Shown piece by piece: positions 13,144 to 19,112 of a stretch of 19,112 nucleotides of DNA. Made by a program: the position numbers and the translations under genes. The DNA is from CAZTME01 sp964614795. Lineage in GTDB: Bacteria > Patescibacteriota > Microgenomatia > UBA1400 > PJMF01. The stretch lies in NCBI GenBank assembly GCA_964614795.1, contig CAZTME010000012.1, forward strand, positions 1 through 19,112, given 5' to 3'. Every line of letters begins with the position of its first letter. Position 1 is the first letter of the stretch. Below the pieces are notes generated by a model. The model searched no databases. It was given only the letters and a program-made list of their open reading frames with translations, and was not told the DNA's origin.

Positions 13144-13217
13144 GCCGAATTTCTTAAGCAGAATACATTGCACGGACCAAGTGATTTAAGTCTAATGACT
13201 ACTGTAGCGCTGTAATG

Positions 13218-13226
13218 TGGTAGAGT
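13218..13226 (+). promoter_or_regulatory. Extended -10 promoter of the MBL-dnaB unit
   Basis: TGGTAGAGT fits an extended -10. A start near 13233 gives a short leader with GAAAGGG (13236-13242) 8 nt before ATG 13251. Confidence 0.45.
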
Positions 13227-13250
13227 AAAGACTACGAAAGGGAAACAAGT

Positions 13251-13913
13251 ATGACAATCACATATTATGGCCATTCATGTTTTAGAGTAAAAGGAAAAAA
13301 TGGCACTGTGATCTTTGATCCATATTCTTCGGCAGTGGGTTGGCCATTACCAACTTTATCGGCGGATGTTGTGGTTAGTTCTCACGACCACTTTGACCAC
13401 AACGCTATTGATGCGATTAAGCCGACAACTCGTCGAGAAAAAGTCTTCAGCATTACCAAAGCGGGTGAATATGAAATCGGTGGAATTTCCGTTTTCAGCG
13501 TTAAGACTTTTCATGATGATCAAGAAGGAGTGCAAAGGGGTGAAAATCTAGTCAGCACCATTTTAATGGATCACTTAAGAATTACTCACTTGGGAGATTT
13601 GGGCCATTTGCTGGATGCTTCGCAACAAGAACAAATTGGCACCACGGATATTTTGCTGATTCCCATTGGTGGCGTTTTTACGCTCAATCCAGATCAAGCC
13701 GTCAAAGTTATTCACTTACTTGAGCCAAGCGTTGTGATTCCCATGCATTACAAAACTGAAAAGCATGATCCAAAGCTTTTTGCCGAACTTGCGACTGTAC
13801 AAGATTTTCTAAAAGCGTATAGTGTGGAAGCTGCCCCCCAACCCATGTTGGATATTTCATTAGAAAGACTGCCGGAGGAAACTTCGGTGGTAATTCTAAC
13901 AGAACAAGTTTAA
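13251..13913 (+). CDS. Metallo-beta-lactamase-fold metal-dependent hydrolase (UlaG/YtkL-like)
   Basis: The 220-residue cytoplasmic protein opens MTITYYGHSCFRVKGK and has the metal-binding motif HDHFDH (His45, His47, Asp49, His50) in SSHDHFDHN. Other metal-ligand regions are HLGDLGH and VIPMHYKTE. This is the layout of the UlaG-like MBL subgroup annotated as metal-dependent hydrolases, whose substrates are mostly unknown. An internal segment (TFHDDQEGVQRGENLVSTI) matches the group. There is no signal peptide. It has a Shine-Dalgarno-like site and its own promoter, and it is followed after 9 nt by dnaB, so the two are almost certainly co-transcribed. Whether that reflects a role in DNA metabolism is open. 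Confidence 0.88.
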   Translation: MTITYYGHSCFRVKGKNGTVIFDPYSSAVGWPLPTLSADVVVSSHDHFDHNAIDAIKPTTRREKVFSITKAGEYEIGGISVFSVKTFHDDQEGVQRGENLVSTILMDHLRITHLGDLGHLLDASQQEQIGTTDILLIPIGGVFTLNPDQAVKVIHLLEPSVVIPMHYKTEKHDPKLFAELATVQDFLKAYSVEAAPQPMLDISLERLPEETSVVILTEQV

Positions 13914-13922
13914 GGAAAAAAT

Positions 13923-15239
13923 ATGCCGGCAGTACGTCACGCGCCTCATGATTTAGATGCGGAGAGAAGTGTTTTGGCTGCTCTCATTATCGATCCGGAT
14001 GCCATTATCAAAGTGGCTGATCTCTTAAATCCTGAAAGTTTTTTTGTTCCGGCTCATCAAAAGCTTTACGACGCCATGCGCTCGCTTTACGAAAAGCGCC
14101 AGCCCATTGATGTAGTGACTTTGACTAGTGAGCTAAGGAAAAGAAAAGATCTGGCAGAAGTTGGAGGATCGGCATTCATCGCTGAATTATCCAGTATTTT
14201 ATCTACTACCGCCAATGTCAATCAATATGCTCAAATGGTTGCCGATTTGGCCATTAAACGTCGTTTAATTGCCATTGGTGGGGAAATTGGTGAATTAGGC
14301 TTGAATGAACAATTGGAAGCTAAAGATGCTCTGGATTTAGCCGAGCAACACGTTTTTGCCTTATCTCAAAAAAGTTCCGGTCGTTCATTTATAGATCTTC
14401 GAGACACTTTGGTGGAAAGTTTTGAAAGAATTGATGAGTTACAAAGAAACAGTGGTGGGTTAAGAGGTGTGCCTACCGGTTTTCAAGATTTGGATAATTT
14501 GTTGGCGGGCATGCAAAAATCAAACTTGTTAATTTTGGCTGCCCGGCCGGGTATGGGAAAAACCGCTTTCGCTTTGAATATTGCTCATCATGCGGCTGTT
14601 CAAGCAAAACTTCGCATTGGTGTTTTTTCTTTGGAAATGAGTCGAGAAGAATTGGTTGATAGATTGCTGGTTAGCCAAGCCGATATCGATGCCTGGAGAC
14701 TAAAAACCGGTCGATTGGATCAACAAGATTTTCTTAAACTTTCCGATGCCATGGGTGTATTGGCTGATGCCAAAATTTTTATCGATGATTCGCCGGGTTT
14801 GTCAATTTTTGAAATGCGTACCAGAGCTCGAAGAATCATGACTGAACATCACATTGATTTGTTATTGGTTGATTACTTGCAACTTGCTCATGGTCGCACG
14901 ACCGATAATAGAGTTCAAGAAGTGGCGGAAATTTCTCAAGGTTTAAAAAATATTGCTCGTGAATTGAAAATTCCTGTTCTAGCTTTATCCCAATTATCTA
15001 GAGCGGTGGAAAGTCGGGGAGAGCGTATTCCACAATTATCCGATTTGCGCGAGTCGGGCTCAATCGAACAAGATGCCGATGTTGTGATGTTTTTGTATCG
15101 TAAAGATGATGACGTGCGAGAAGCGGTGAATTTGAAAATTGCCAAACATCGCAATGGAGCGTTGGGTGATATTGATCTTTACTTCAAAGGAGACAGAATC
15201 AAGTTCTATGGTATGGAAACAAAAAGAATGAATGTTTAA
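13923..15239 (+). CDS. dnaB: Replicative DNA helicase
   Basis: DnaB is the hexameric helicase that unwinds DNA at the replication fork and recruits primase. The 438-residue protein has the N-terminal helical domain (about 1-105; HDLDAERSVLAALIIDPDA), a linker helix and the RecA-like motor domain (about 180-438). The Walker A motif is ARPGMGKT (residues 207-214), Walker B is in LLLVDYLQLAHG, then SQLSRAVESRGERIPQLSDL and SGSIEQDADVVMFLYR, and the C-terminal KHRNGALGDIDLYF holds the arginine-finger region. Length is normal and no intein is present. AAGGA lies 6 nt before the ATG, immediately after the MBL gene stop. Confidence 0.97.
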   Translation: MPAVRHAPHDLDAERSVLAALIIDPDAIIKVADLLNPESFFVPAHQKLYDAMRSLYEKRQPIDVVTLTSELRKRKDLAEVGGSAFIAELSSILSTTANVNQYAQMVADLAIKRRLIAIGGEIGELGLNEQLEAKDALDLAEQHVFALSQKSSGRSFIDLRDTLVESFERIDELQRNSGGLRGVPTGFQDLDNLLAGMQKSNLLILAARPGMGKTAFALNIAHHAAVQAKLRIGVFSLEMSREELVDRLLVSQADIDAWRLKTGRLDQQDFLKLSDAMGVLADAKIFIDDSPGLSIFEMRTRARRIMTEHHIDLLLVDYLQLAHGRTTDNRVQEVAEISQGLKNIARELKIPVLALSQLSRAVESRGERIPQLSDLRESGSIEQDADVVMFLYRKDDDVREAVNLKIAKHRNGALGDIDLYFKGDRIKFYGMETKRMNV

Positions 15240-15247
15240 TTTTAAAC
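15234..15247. repeat. Palindrome GTTTAA-TT-TTAAAC holding two convergent stop codons
   Basis: The perfect 6-bp inverted repeat contains the dnaB TAA (15237-15239) and the opposite-strand TAA (15242-15244). With its A and T tracts it may help end both transcripts, but the stem is AT-only and weak. Confidence 0.35.
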
Positions 15248-15478
15248 GGGGACGTAGCTAAATAGCAGAAAAACCAAGCCCATGGATAAACCCATGAAGA
15301 TGATTAATGAACCAAGTCGGCGTTTGATTACTGAAGTTGTATCTAAATTTGAGGCATAGCGATTGCTGGAAACAACAATCACAAGTGCAATTACTCCCCA
15401 AATAATACCTCGCAAAATAATTCCTCCCAGGCTGGTGGGAAAAAGTAAATACGTAATAAATTCTTGTGCGGATTGCAT
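15242..15478 (-). CDS. Hypothetical small membrane protein
   Basis: This 78-residue protein has two clear membrane helices (about 15-37 and 53-76), separated by a basic loop (SVIKRRL). The N-terminus MQSAQEFITYLLFP is amphipathic. The loop is positive, so it is probably cytoplasmic. The layout vaguely resembles short pilin-like TrbC/VirB2 or holin-like proteins, but I see no defining motif, so no function is assigned. A candidate promoter (TTGCAT-17-GATAGT) ends 8 nt before its start. It converges with dnaB with 2 nt between stops. Confidence 0.65.
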   Translation of the reverse strand: MQSAQEFITYLLFPTSLGGIILRGIIWGVIALVIVVSSNRYASNLDTTSVIKRRLGSLIIFMGLSMGLVFLLFSYVPV

Positions 15479-15486
15479 AATCTTTC

Positions 15487-15515
15487 ACTATCGCACATTT
15501 TTTTGCAGAATGCAA
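15487..15515 (-). promoter_or_regulatory. Candidate promoter of the 78-residue membrane protein
   Basis: On the minus strand, TTGCAT (15510-15515), a 17-bp spacer and GATAGT (15487-15492), then 8 nt to the ATG. Both hexamers are only partial matches. Confidence 0.35.
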
Positions 15516-15638
15516 ATTTGGAATAAAGCTGGACCTTCCAAGTTCAAAACGAATTTAGATAATTTCCATTCACAGTAACTTCAAAATAGAATGATTTTTA
15601 CAGAAAATCTGCTTTTCAGATTTCAGTTTGCCACATTC

Positions 15639-15680
15639 AGATTAAAGGACAAAAGACCAATTTTAATCTGTAATTTTTTC
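15639..15680 (+). terminator. Possible terminator-like hairpin
   Basis: CAGATTAAA pairs with TTTAATCTG around a 15-base centre that itself can pair GG with CC, followed by TAATTTTTTCTG. No gene on the plus strand clearly needs it, so it could instead end a small RNA. Confidence 0.3.
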
Positions 15681-15725
15681 TGTTCCGTCTTCAGAAACGA
15701 AATATTTGATATTAACAATTTTTTA

Positions 15726-15887
15726 GACTTGTCGCTCAATAAAAACATGAATTAATTTGATATATATTTTGGAACATTTTCCAGTCGCTTGCGACTGATA
15801 GTAGCTAATAATACTCATAAAGAGCGGGCAACGTAAGAAAATGAACAAAAGATGAGCAAATGAATTTTTGTTATTGTGAGACGGGTC
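15726..15887. repeat. Long intergenic inverted-repeat element, copy E, with internal palindrome
   Basis: Left end GACTTGTCGCTCAATAA (15726-15742) and right end TTGTTATTGTGAGACGGGTC (15868-15887) are imperfect inverted repeats of about 20 bp. The middle holds the palindrome CAGTCGC-TT-GCGACTG (15782-15797). At 162 bp it is the longest copy and the only one with such a core. A promoter with extended -10 follows it directly. Confidence 0.5.
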
Positions 15888-15889
15888 TG

Positions 15890-15919
15890 TTGTATAGCAA
15901 GATTGATTAATGATACAAT
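15890..15919 (+). promoter_or_regulatory. Candidate promoter upstream of tRNA-Leu
   Basis: TTGTAT (15890-15895), an 18-bp spacer and TACAAT (15914-15919) with an extended TG at 15911-15912. A start near 15926 would give tRNA-Leu a leader of about 100 nt that includes the 10-bp hairpin. Confidence 0.45.
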
Positions 15920-15995
15920 AGGGCATCTTACAAATCAGATTATCTGCATAAATTATTTTGTAGAAATGTATTTTTGTGTAGATAAGTCAATTTTT

Positions 15996-16018
15996 TTCAA
16001 TTCTTTTGAAGAATTGAA
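15996..16018. repeat. Perfect 10-bp hairpin just before tRNA-Leu
   Basis: TTCAATTCTT pairs perfectly with AAGAATTGAA around a TTG loop, ending 10 nt before the tRNA 5' end, with GTATTTTCTT in between. It may guide precursor processing, or be a terminator that protects the tRNA unit. Confidence 0.5.
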
Positions 16019-16028
16019 GTATTTTCTT

Positions 16029-16117
16029 GCCGAGGTGGCGGAATCGGTAGACGCGTGGGTCTCAAAAACCCATGAAGCTTAAACTTCGTGAGGGTTCGAG
16101 TCCCTCTCTCGGCACCA
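16029..16117 (+). tRNA. tRNA-Leu (anticodon CAA)
   Basis: This is a class II tRNA with a long variable arm. Acceptor GCCGAGG pairs with TCTCGGC, the D arm is GCG...CGC, the anticodon stem TGGGT/ACCCA holds loop CTCAAAA with anticodon CAA, the variable arm is GAAG...CTTC, and the T arm is GAGGG-TTCGAGT-CCCTC, with discriminator A. The CCA end is encoded (16115-16117), unlike the tRNA-Ala in this window. It reads UUG codons. Confidence 0.97.
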
Positions 16118-16132
16118 ACCTTAAAGATAAAT

Positions 16133-16161
16133 TTGATGTGAAAGATTCAATCTCTAAAAAT
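16133..16161 (+). promoter_or_regulatory. Candidate promoter of the lgt-like/lspA/rluA unit
   Basis: TTGATG, a 17-bp spacer and AAAAAT, then 8 nt to ATG 16170, again a nearly leaderless arrangement. The unit could also be read through from tRNA-Leu. Confidence 0.35.
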
Positions 16162-16169
16162 TAAAATAT

Positions 16170-16958
16170 ATGTTTCCAAATATTTTCTGCCTAGGAATCT
16201 TTTGTTTAAGAACATTATCTGTTTTTGTGGTTTTGGCAATACTCAGTTCTCTCTTTATTTTATTTAAAAAAACCAGAGAAGAGCATTTTTCTGAATATGA
16301 AGCCTTTGACGCAATTTTTCTGGCCGGATTGGGAGGATTATTGGCAGGCAGAGTGGTTTATGTGTTATTAAATTTACCCATATTTAATTGGAATTTTTGG
16401 CAAATGCTAGATATCATTTCCTATCCTGGTGTTAATGGACTGGCAACTGTGGTAACTATGGGCTTGTTGGTTTATAAATTTTCCGCTTCGTTTACTTCGG
16501 ATAAATTTCAATTTTTAGACATGTGGAGTACAGCGGTGGCGGTAGGACTGGGAATAATTTGGTTAGGTTTGTTTTTAGATGGTACCGGATATGGATTACC
16601 AACACCAGCACCTCTGGGTTTTATTTTCCCGGGCTTGGTGGAGGCGCATTTACCACTTCAACTTTACAATGCGATTTTTTTCTTTTTGTTGGCTTGGTAT
16701 TTACACTGGGTTGAGTATCGTTACAGAACTTTTTCTTGGTACAGAAATGCAAAAACCAGCGCTCAATCCGGATTTTTAATTGCGGTAAGCCTGATTGCTA
16801 CATCTTTTTGGTACTTGGTTTTAAGTTGGCTAAGATCGCCCCAAATTGTCATTGCCGGCATTAATTTTGATGCATTTATCGCGATGCTGGGCATCATTTT
16901 TGGGATTATTTTACTCATGAATCGCTCTGGCAGAGTTTTATCTTTGAAGAAAAGTTAA
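16170..16958 (+). CDS. Divergent Lgt-like membrane protein (prolipoprotein diacylglyceryl transferase family), catalytic residues apparently lost
   Basis: The 262-residue protein has about seven membrane helices and matches Lgt in order: EYEAFDAIFLAGLGGLLAGRVVYVLLN (Lgt: GGRIGYVLF), a turn with SYPGVNGL where Lgt has SFHGGL, GIIWLGLFLDGTGYGLP (128-144) where Lgt has the signature GRxGNFxNxExxG, FIFPGL, HLPLQLYNA (Lgt RHPSQLYE) and a late WLRSP. Lgt transfers diacylglycerol from phosphatidylglycerol to the lipobox cysteine. Here the signature Arg, Asn and Glu become Trp, Leu and Thr, and the conserved His is absent, so normal activity is doubtful. It is coupled to lspA through the overlap TAATG, which supports a link to the lipoprotein pathway. 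Family membership is likely; function is uncertain. Confidence 0.78.
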   Translation: MFPNIFCLGIFCLRTLSVFVVLAILSSLFILFKKTREEHFSEYEAFDAIFLAGLGGLLAGRVVYVLLNLPIFNWNFWQMLDIISYPGVNGLATVVTMGLLVYKFSASFTSDKFQFLDMWSTAVAVGLGIIWLGLFLDGTGYGLPTPAPLGFIFPGLVEAHLPLQLYNAIFFFLLAWYLHWVEYRYRTFSWYRNAKTSAQSGFLIAVSLIATSFWYLVLSWLRSPQIVIAGINFDAFIAMLGIIFGIILLMNRSGRVLSLKKS

Positions 16959-17404
16959 TGATTGAAAAATTCAAAACTGATAACTTGTTTTTTTTCACGT
17001 TAAAAGTAAGTATTTTAACTTCAATTATTATTTTGATTGATTTGAGCTCGAAAATTTATGCAAATAATCAAGGAATGGCTCATTTAAATCCCGGAATTTC
17101 TTTTGGCTTGATCGAAAATTTATCGCAATGGTTGCCAATTGGCATTGTCTTTTTTTTGCTCGTTTTTATTTTTTTGGGTTGGCAATCTTGGAGAAAAAAT
17201 TTCTTTGCTTTATCTTTGTTGTTGGGAGGTAGTTTGGCCAATTTAATTGACAGAATGATAAATGGGGCAATTACCGATTGGATACCAATTCCTTTGACAA
17301 ATTTGTATAATAATGTGGCTGATTGGGCAATCTTTTTCTCTTTACTAATCTTTTTAAATCATTTGAATCAATCTAATAAAAACAATACTAATAATGTCAA
17401 ATAA
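16958..17404 (+). CDS. lspA: Lipoprotein signal peptidase (signal peptidase II)
   Basis: LspA, an aspartic protease of the cytoplasmic membrane, removes signal peptides from lipidated prolipoproteins. The 148-residue protein has four membrane helices and the family blocks: LIDLSSK (Asp28...Lys32), NPGISFGLI, GGSLANLIDRM with catalytic Asp98, and TDWIPI...LYNNVADWAI with catalytic Asp122. Both catalytic aspartates are present. Its start overlaps the Lgt-like stop (TAATG), and its end overlaps the RluA-type gene by 11 bp, so the three genes are translationally coupled. The C-terminus is a short Asn/Lys-rich tail. Confidence 0.93.
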   Translation: MIEKFKTDNLFFFTLKVSILTSIIILIDLSSKIYANNQGMAHLNPGISFGLIENLSQWLPIGIVFFLLVFIFLGWQSWRKNFFALSLLLGGSLANLIDRMINGAITDWIPIPLTNLYNNVADWAIFFSLLIFLNHLNQSNKNNTNNVK

Positions 17405-18269
17405 TTTATCTCCTCAAATCATTTATGAAGATGTTGATTTTTTAATTATCAATAAATCTGCCGGCATAGTGGTCAATGAAGCCGATTCTATTCAAGAAGA
17501 AACTGTTCAAAGTTGGGCAAGAAAGCATCTTGAGGAATGGTCGTCTCAAAAAAAATTGTGGCGCTTACAACTACCAAGTGATTTTGATGATCAATATGGC
17601 AGTCCAGAAGAAATATTTGAAAATAGAGCCGGAATGGTGCATCGATTGGATCGAGAAACGAGTGGGATTTTGGTTTGGGCGAAAAATCCAACCGGTTTGG
17701 TTTTATTAATGAAAATTTTTAAAGAGAGAAGAGTGGAGAAGAATTACTTGGCTTTAGTCCATGGTTTTTTAACATTGAGCGAGAGTGAAGTGAGTGCTCC
17801 TATTGGCCGTTTGCCCGGCAAAAGAGGAGTTTGGGGAGTGATTGCCAATGGAAGGGAAGCTCGAACAAAATATCAATTGATTTCTCATCATCGCTTGGAT
17901 TTGGCAAAGTTTTTTTTGGAAGCGAAAAAAAGAGGGGAGTTTAAGGGCAAGAGTTTACAAAATTTTTCTGAGCGGTTGAAGGATTATCAAGCATATTCTT
18001 TGGTCGCCTGCCAGCTACTCACCGGTAGAACACATCAGGTGAGGGTGCACATGCAACATTTGGGTCACCCGCTGGCAGGCGACCAAATTTATCAAGGCAA
18101 CAAAAGAAAGAAAATGGACGCTATTTGGTGCCCCAGACATTTTTTACATGCTCACTCAATATCTTTTCATCATCCTTTTACTCATCAATTGCTAAAATTT
18201 CAAGCACCGCTAGCGGAGGATTTATTACTTGCCGGCACTTGGCTCGAACCAAAAATATCCTTGGATTGA
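17394..18269 (+). CDS. RluA family RNA pseudouridine synthase
   Basis: RluA-family enzymes convert specific uridines in rRNA or tRNA to pseudouridine. The 291-residue protein carries the catalytic motif HRLDRETSGILVWAKN (Asp86), then KNYLALVHG, APIGRLPGKRGVW and the C-terminal block GRTHQVRVHMQHLGHPLAGD. It has no S4 domain, and a longer segment (about residues 30-80) separates the first strand from the catalytic motif. The target site cannot be told (RluA, RluC, RluD and TruC types are alike at this level). The start lies 11 bp inside lspA. It ends with TGA, which shows that UGA is a stop in this genome. Confidence 0.93.
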   Translation: MSNNLSPQIIYEDVDFLIINKSAGIVVNEADSIQEETVQSWARKHLEEWSSQKKLWRLQLPSDFDDQYGSPEEIFENRAGMVHRLDRETSGILVWAKNPTGLVLLMKIFKERRVEKNYLALVHGFLTLSESEVSAPIGRLPGKRGVWGVIANGREARTKYQLISHHRLDLAKFFLEAKKRGEFKGKSLQNFSERLKDYQAYSLVACQLLTGRTHQVRVHMQHLGHPLAGDQIYQGNKRKKMDAIWCPRHFLHAHSISFHHPFTHQLLKFQAPLAEDLLLAGTWLEPKISLD

Positions 18270-18332
18270 AAAAATTGACTAAAATTATTAAAAATATCAA
18301 AAATGAGTCAAAGTTGTTTTTTTCAATTAAAT

Positions 18333-18388
18333 TTGTCGCACACTAAAAACAAAAGCTAATTATGTTCTTATTGTGCATTGTGTGACAA
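18333..18388. repeat. Intergenic inverted-repeat element, copy C
   Basis: Left end TTGTCGCACACTAAAAAC and right end TTGTGTGACAA (18378-18388) form imperfect terminal inverted repeats. ATGTTCTTATTGTGC lies inside the right half, as in copies A and B. It sits between the RluA-type gene and the phosphoribosyltransferase promoter. Confidence 0.55.
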
Positions 18389-18396
18389 GTCAATTG

Positions 18397-18405
18397 TGTT
18401 AAGAT
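18397..18405 (+). promoter_or_regulatory. Extended -10 of the phosphoribosyltransferase gene, leaderless
   Basis: TGTTAAGAT is an extended -10, with TAAGAT at 18400-18405 and only 5 nt to ATG 18411. TTGTGT at 18378-18383, inside the right end of copy C, could serve as a -35 with a 16-bp spacer. Confidence 0.45.
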
Positions 18406-18410
18406 TGGGT

Positions 18411-19034
18411 ATGCATCAATCAATTTCATTCCCTAATCATAACATTAGTTATCTAGCCCCATCTTGGGAAGAGATAGATGATGTTTGTTTGACTTTGGCT
18501 GGCAAAATTGCCCAAAGTGAGAAAAAATTTGATCGACTTGTTACTTTGGCAAAAGGTGGTTGGCCAATGTCCAGATCACTTTTAGATTTTCTACACATTA
18601 AAGAAGTGGCTAGTATTGGTGTGCGGTTTTACGCTGGCATCAATACGCGTTTGACCGAGCCAAAAATCTATCAAGAATTACCGGTTGTGGTTAAAGGTGA
18701 GGATGTTTTGCTTTTCGATGATGTGGCCGATAGTGGAGAATCTTTGGTTTTTACCAAAGCTCATTTGCTTGAATTGGGTGTAAAAAGTGTGACTACAGCC
18801 ACTCTTTATTACAAACCTCATTCTGTTTACAAACCGGATTTTTTTGGTTTGGAAACTACAGCTTGGATTATTTTCCCGTTTGAAATTATGGAGTCTATTG
18901 CCGGGGTTTTAAAAAAATGGCAAGAAACTGCGCTTTTGAAAGAAGATGAGCAACGCGAGATTTTGGCCAAATTAGGTATTAAACCAGCATTGATTGATTA
19001 TTATTTTTCTCAATATCTGGCGAAATTAAATTAA
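18411..19034 (+). CDS. Phosphoribosyltransferase (purine-type, Gpt/XGPRT-like)
   Basis: The 207-residue protein is a type I phosphoribosyltransferase. It has the PRPP-binding motif DVLLFDDVADSGES (residues 98-111), a LAKGGWPMSRSL loop (47-57) equivalent to the pyrophosphate loop (R/K-GG), and a following beta strand SVTTATLYYKP typical of purine salvage members such as xanthine-guanine phosphoribosyltransferase. The base is not certain. The C-terminal extension (about 150-207) contains WIIFPFEIMES and helices. The ATG at 18411 is preferred over a TTG at 18378 because the latter lies in the repeat and upstream of the -10. Salvage of host or environmental bases fits a metabolically reduced organism (inference). 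Confidence 0.88.
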   Translation: MHQSISFPNHNISYLAPSWEEIDDVCLTLAGKIAQSEKKFDRLVTLAKGGWPMSRSLLDFLHIKEVASIGVRFYAGINTRLTEPKIYQELPVVVKGEDVLLFDDVADSGESLVFTKAHLLELGVKSVTTATLYYKPHSVYKPDFFGLETTAWIIFPFEIMESIAGVLKKWQETALLKEDEQREILAKLGIKPALIDYYFSQYLAKLN

Positions 19035-19112
19035 TCTGAACTCAAAAAAAAGAATATTTGGCTTAAGTAACCAAAGTGGTTGCTAAAATCATCACTTTTG
19101 TTTGAACAATTA
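19035..19112. other. Right edge, small hairpins only
   Basis: Downstream of the phosphoribosyltransferase gene, AACCA/TGGTT closes an AAG loop near 19069-19081, and TTGT...ACAA lies near the end. There is no T tract typical of a terminator. No gene is visible before the window ends. Confidence 0.3.

Larger units (their letters stand above)
15479..16028. other. Long non-coding region with hairpins ahead of tRNA-Leu
   Basis: Nearly 550 bases without a convincing gene. From left to right: a TTGCA/TGCAA hairpin (15504-15516), a GAAAATCTG/CAGATTTC hairpin near 15605-15627, a CAGATTAAA/TTTAATCTG inverted repeat (about 15639-15671) followed by TAATTTTTT, repeat element copy E (15726-15887), a promoter (15890-15919) and a perfect 10-bp hairpin (15996-16018). 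Open frames here are short and overlap these repeats. Confidence 0.5.

Noticed and set aside
16020..16025. TATTTT as a -10 box for tRNA-Leu
   Set aside because: It would start transcription inside the mature tRNA sequence.
15876..16082. 68-codon frame running into tRNA-Leu
   Set aside because: It ends inside the tRNA gene and covers repeat and hairpin sequence.
18378..18410. 11-residue N-terminal extension of the phosphoribosyltransferase from TTG 18378
   Set aside because: It lies in repeat copy C and includes the -10 box; ATG 18411 is a better start.
1..19112. Recoded UGA (genetic code 25), as in Gracilibacteria and Absconditabacteria
   Set aside because: All genes are full-length under the standard code, and the RluA-type gene ends with TGA.
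1..19112. CRISPR arrays, insertion sequences, prophage or restriction systems
   Set aside because: No regularly spaced direct repeats and no transposase, integrase, phage or methylase genes are present; the dispersed elements are short, non-coding and inverted.

Overview
The window is an AT-rich, tightly packed bacterial chromosome segment with about 22 well-supported protein genes and two tRNA genes. Gene content and style suggest a member of the Candidate Phyla Radiation (Patescibacteria), perhaps a Microgenomates-type lineage. The signs are short divergent housekeeping proteins, basic C-terminal tails on S6 and L31, no rplI behind rpsF-ssb-rpsR, membrane-anchored P/S-rich surface proteins, and no biosynthetic genes apart from a salvage-type phosphoribosyltransferase. 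This placement is inference from content, not a phylogeny. The standard genetic code fits every gene, and TGA serves as a stop.

Layout. 1-1257: end of an unknown gene, then an AI-2E/PerM-type permease. 1254-1532 (-): small unknown protein. 1607-2737: ychF GTPase. 2830-4115: rpsF-ssb-rpsR operon with a structured leader. 4175-7126: two membrane-anchored PDZ proteases, CtpA-type S41 and HtrA/Deg-type S1, separated by about 345 bp rich in hairpins. 7183-9689 (-): eamA-type transporter, rpmE and prfA. 9690-10158: mostly non-coding. 10159-11403 (-): hisS, divergent from tRNA-Ala(CGC). 11614-13033 (-): two-gene operon of membrane-anchored surface or periplasmic proteins. 13251-15239: metallo-beta-lactamase-fold hydrolase plus the replicative helicase dnaB. 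15242-15478 (-): small membrane protein. 15479-16028: non-coding, with hairpins and a long inverted repeat. 16029-16117: tRNA-Leu(CAA). 16170-18269: overlapping lgt-like, lspA and RluA-type genes. 18411-19034: a PRPP-dependent phosphoribosyltransferase.

Two genome-wide-looking patterns stand out. First, a family of short imperfect inverted repeats occurs in at least five, probably seven, intergenic spots. The left end resembles GACTTGTCGCACAATAA and the right end resembles its reverse complement, often preceded by ATGTTCTT. Several copies abut or overlap the -35 position of a promoter. Second, many first genes of transcription units have their start codon only 5-9 nt behind a recognisable -10 hexamer, which implies leaderless or nearly leaderless mRNAs. 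By contrast rpsF, ssb, dnaB, the MBL gene and the second surface-protein gene have Shine-Dalgarno-like sites. The Lgt-like protein also appears to have lost the residues that define prolipoprotein diacylglyceryl transferase, while the LspA beside it keeps its catalytic aspartates.
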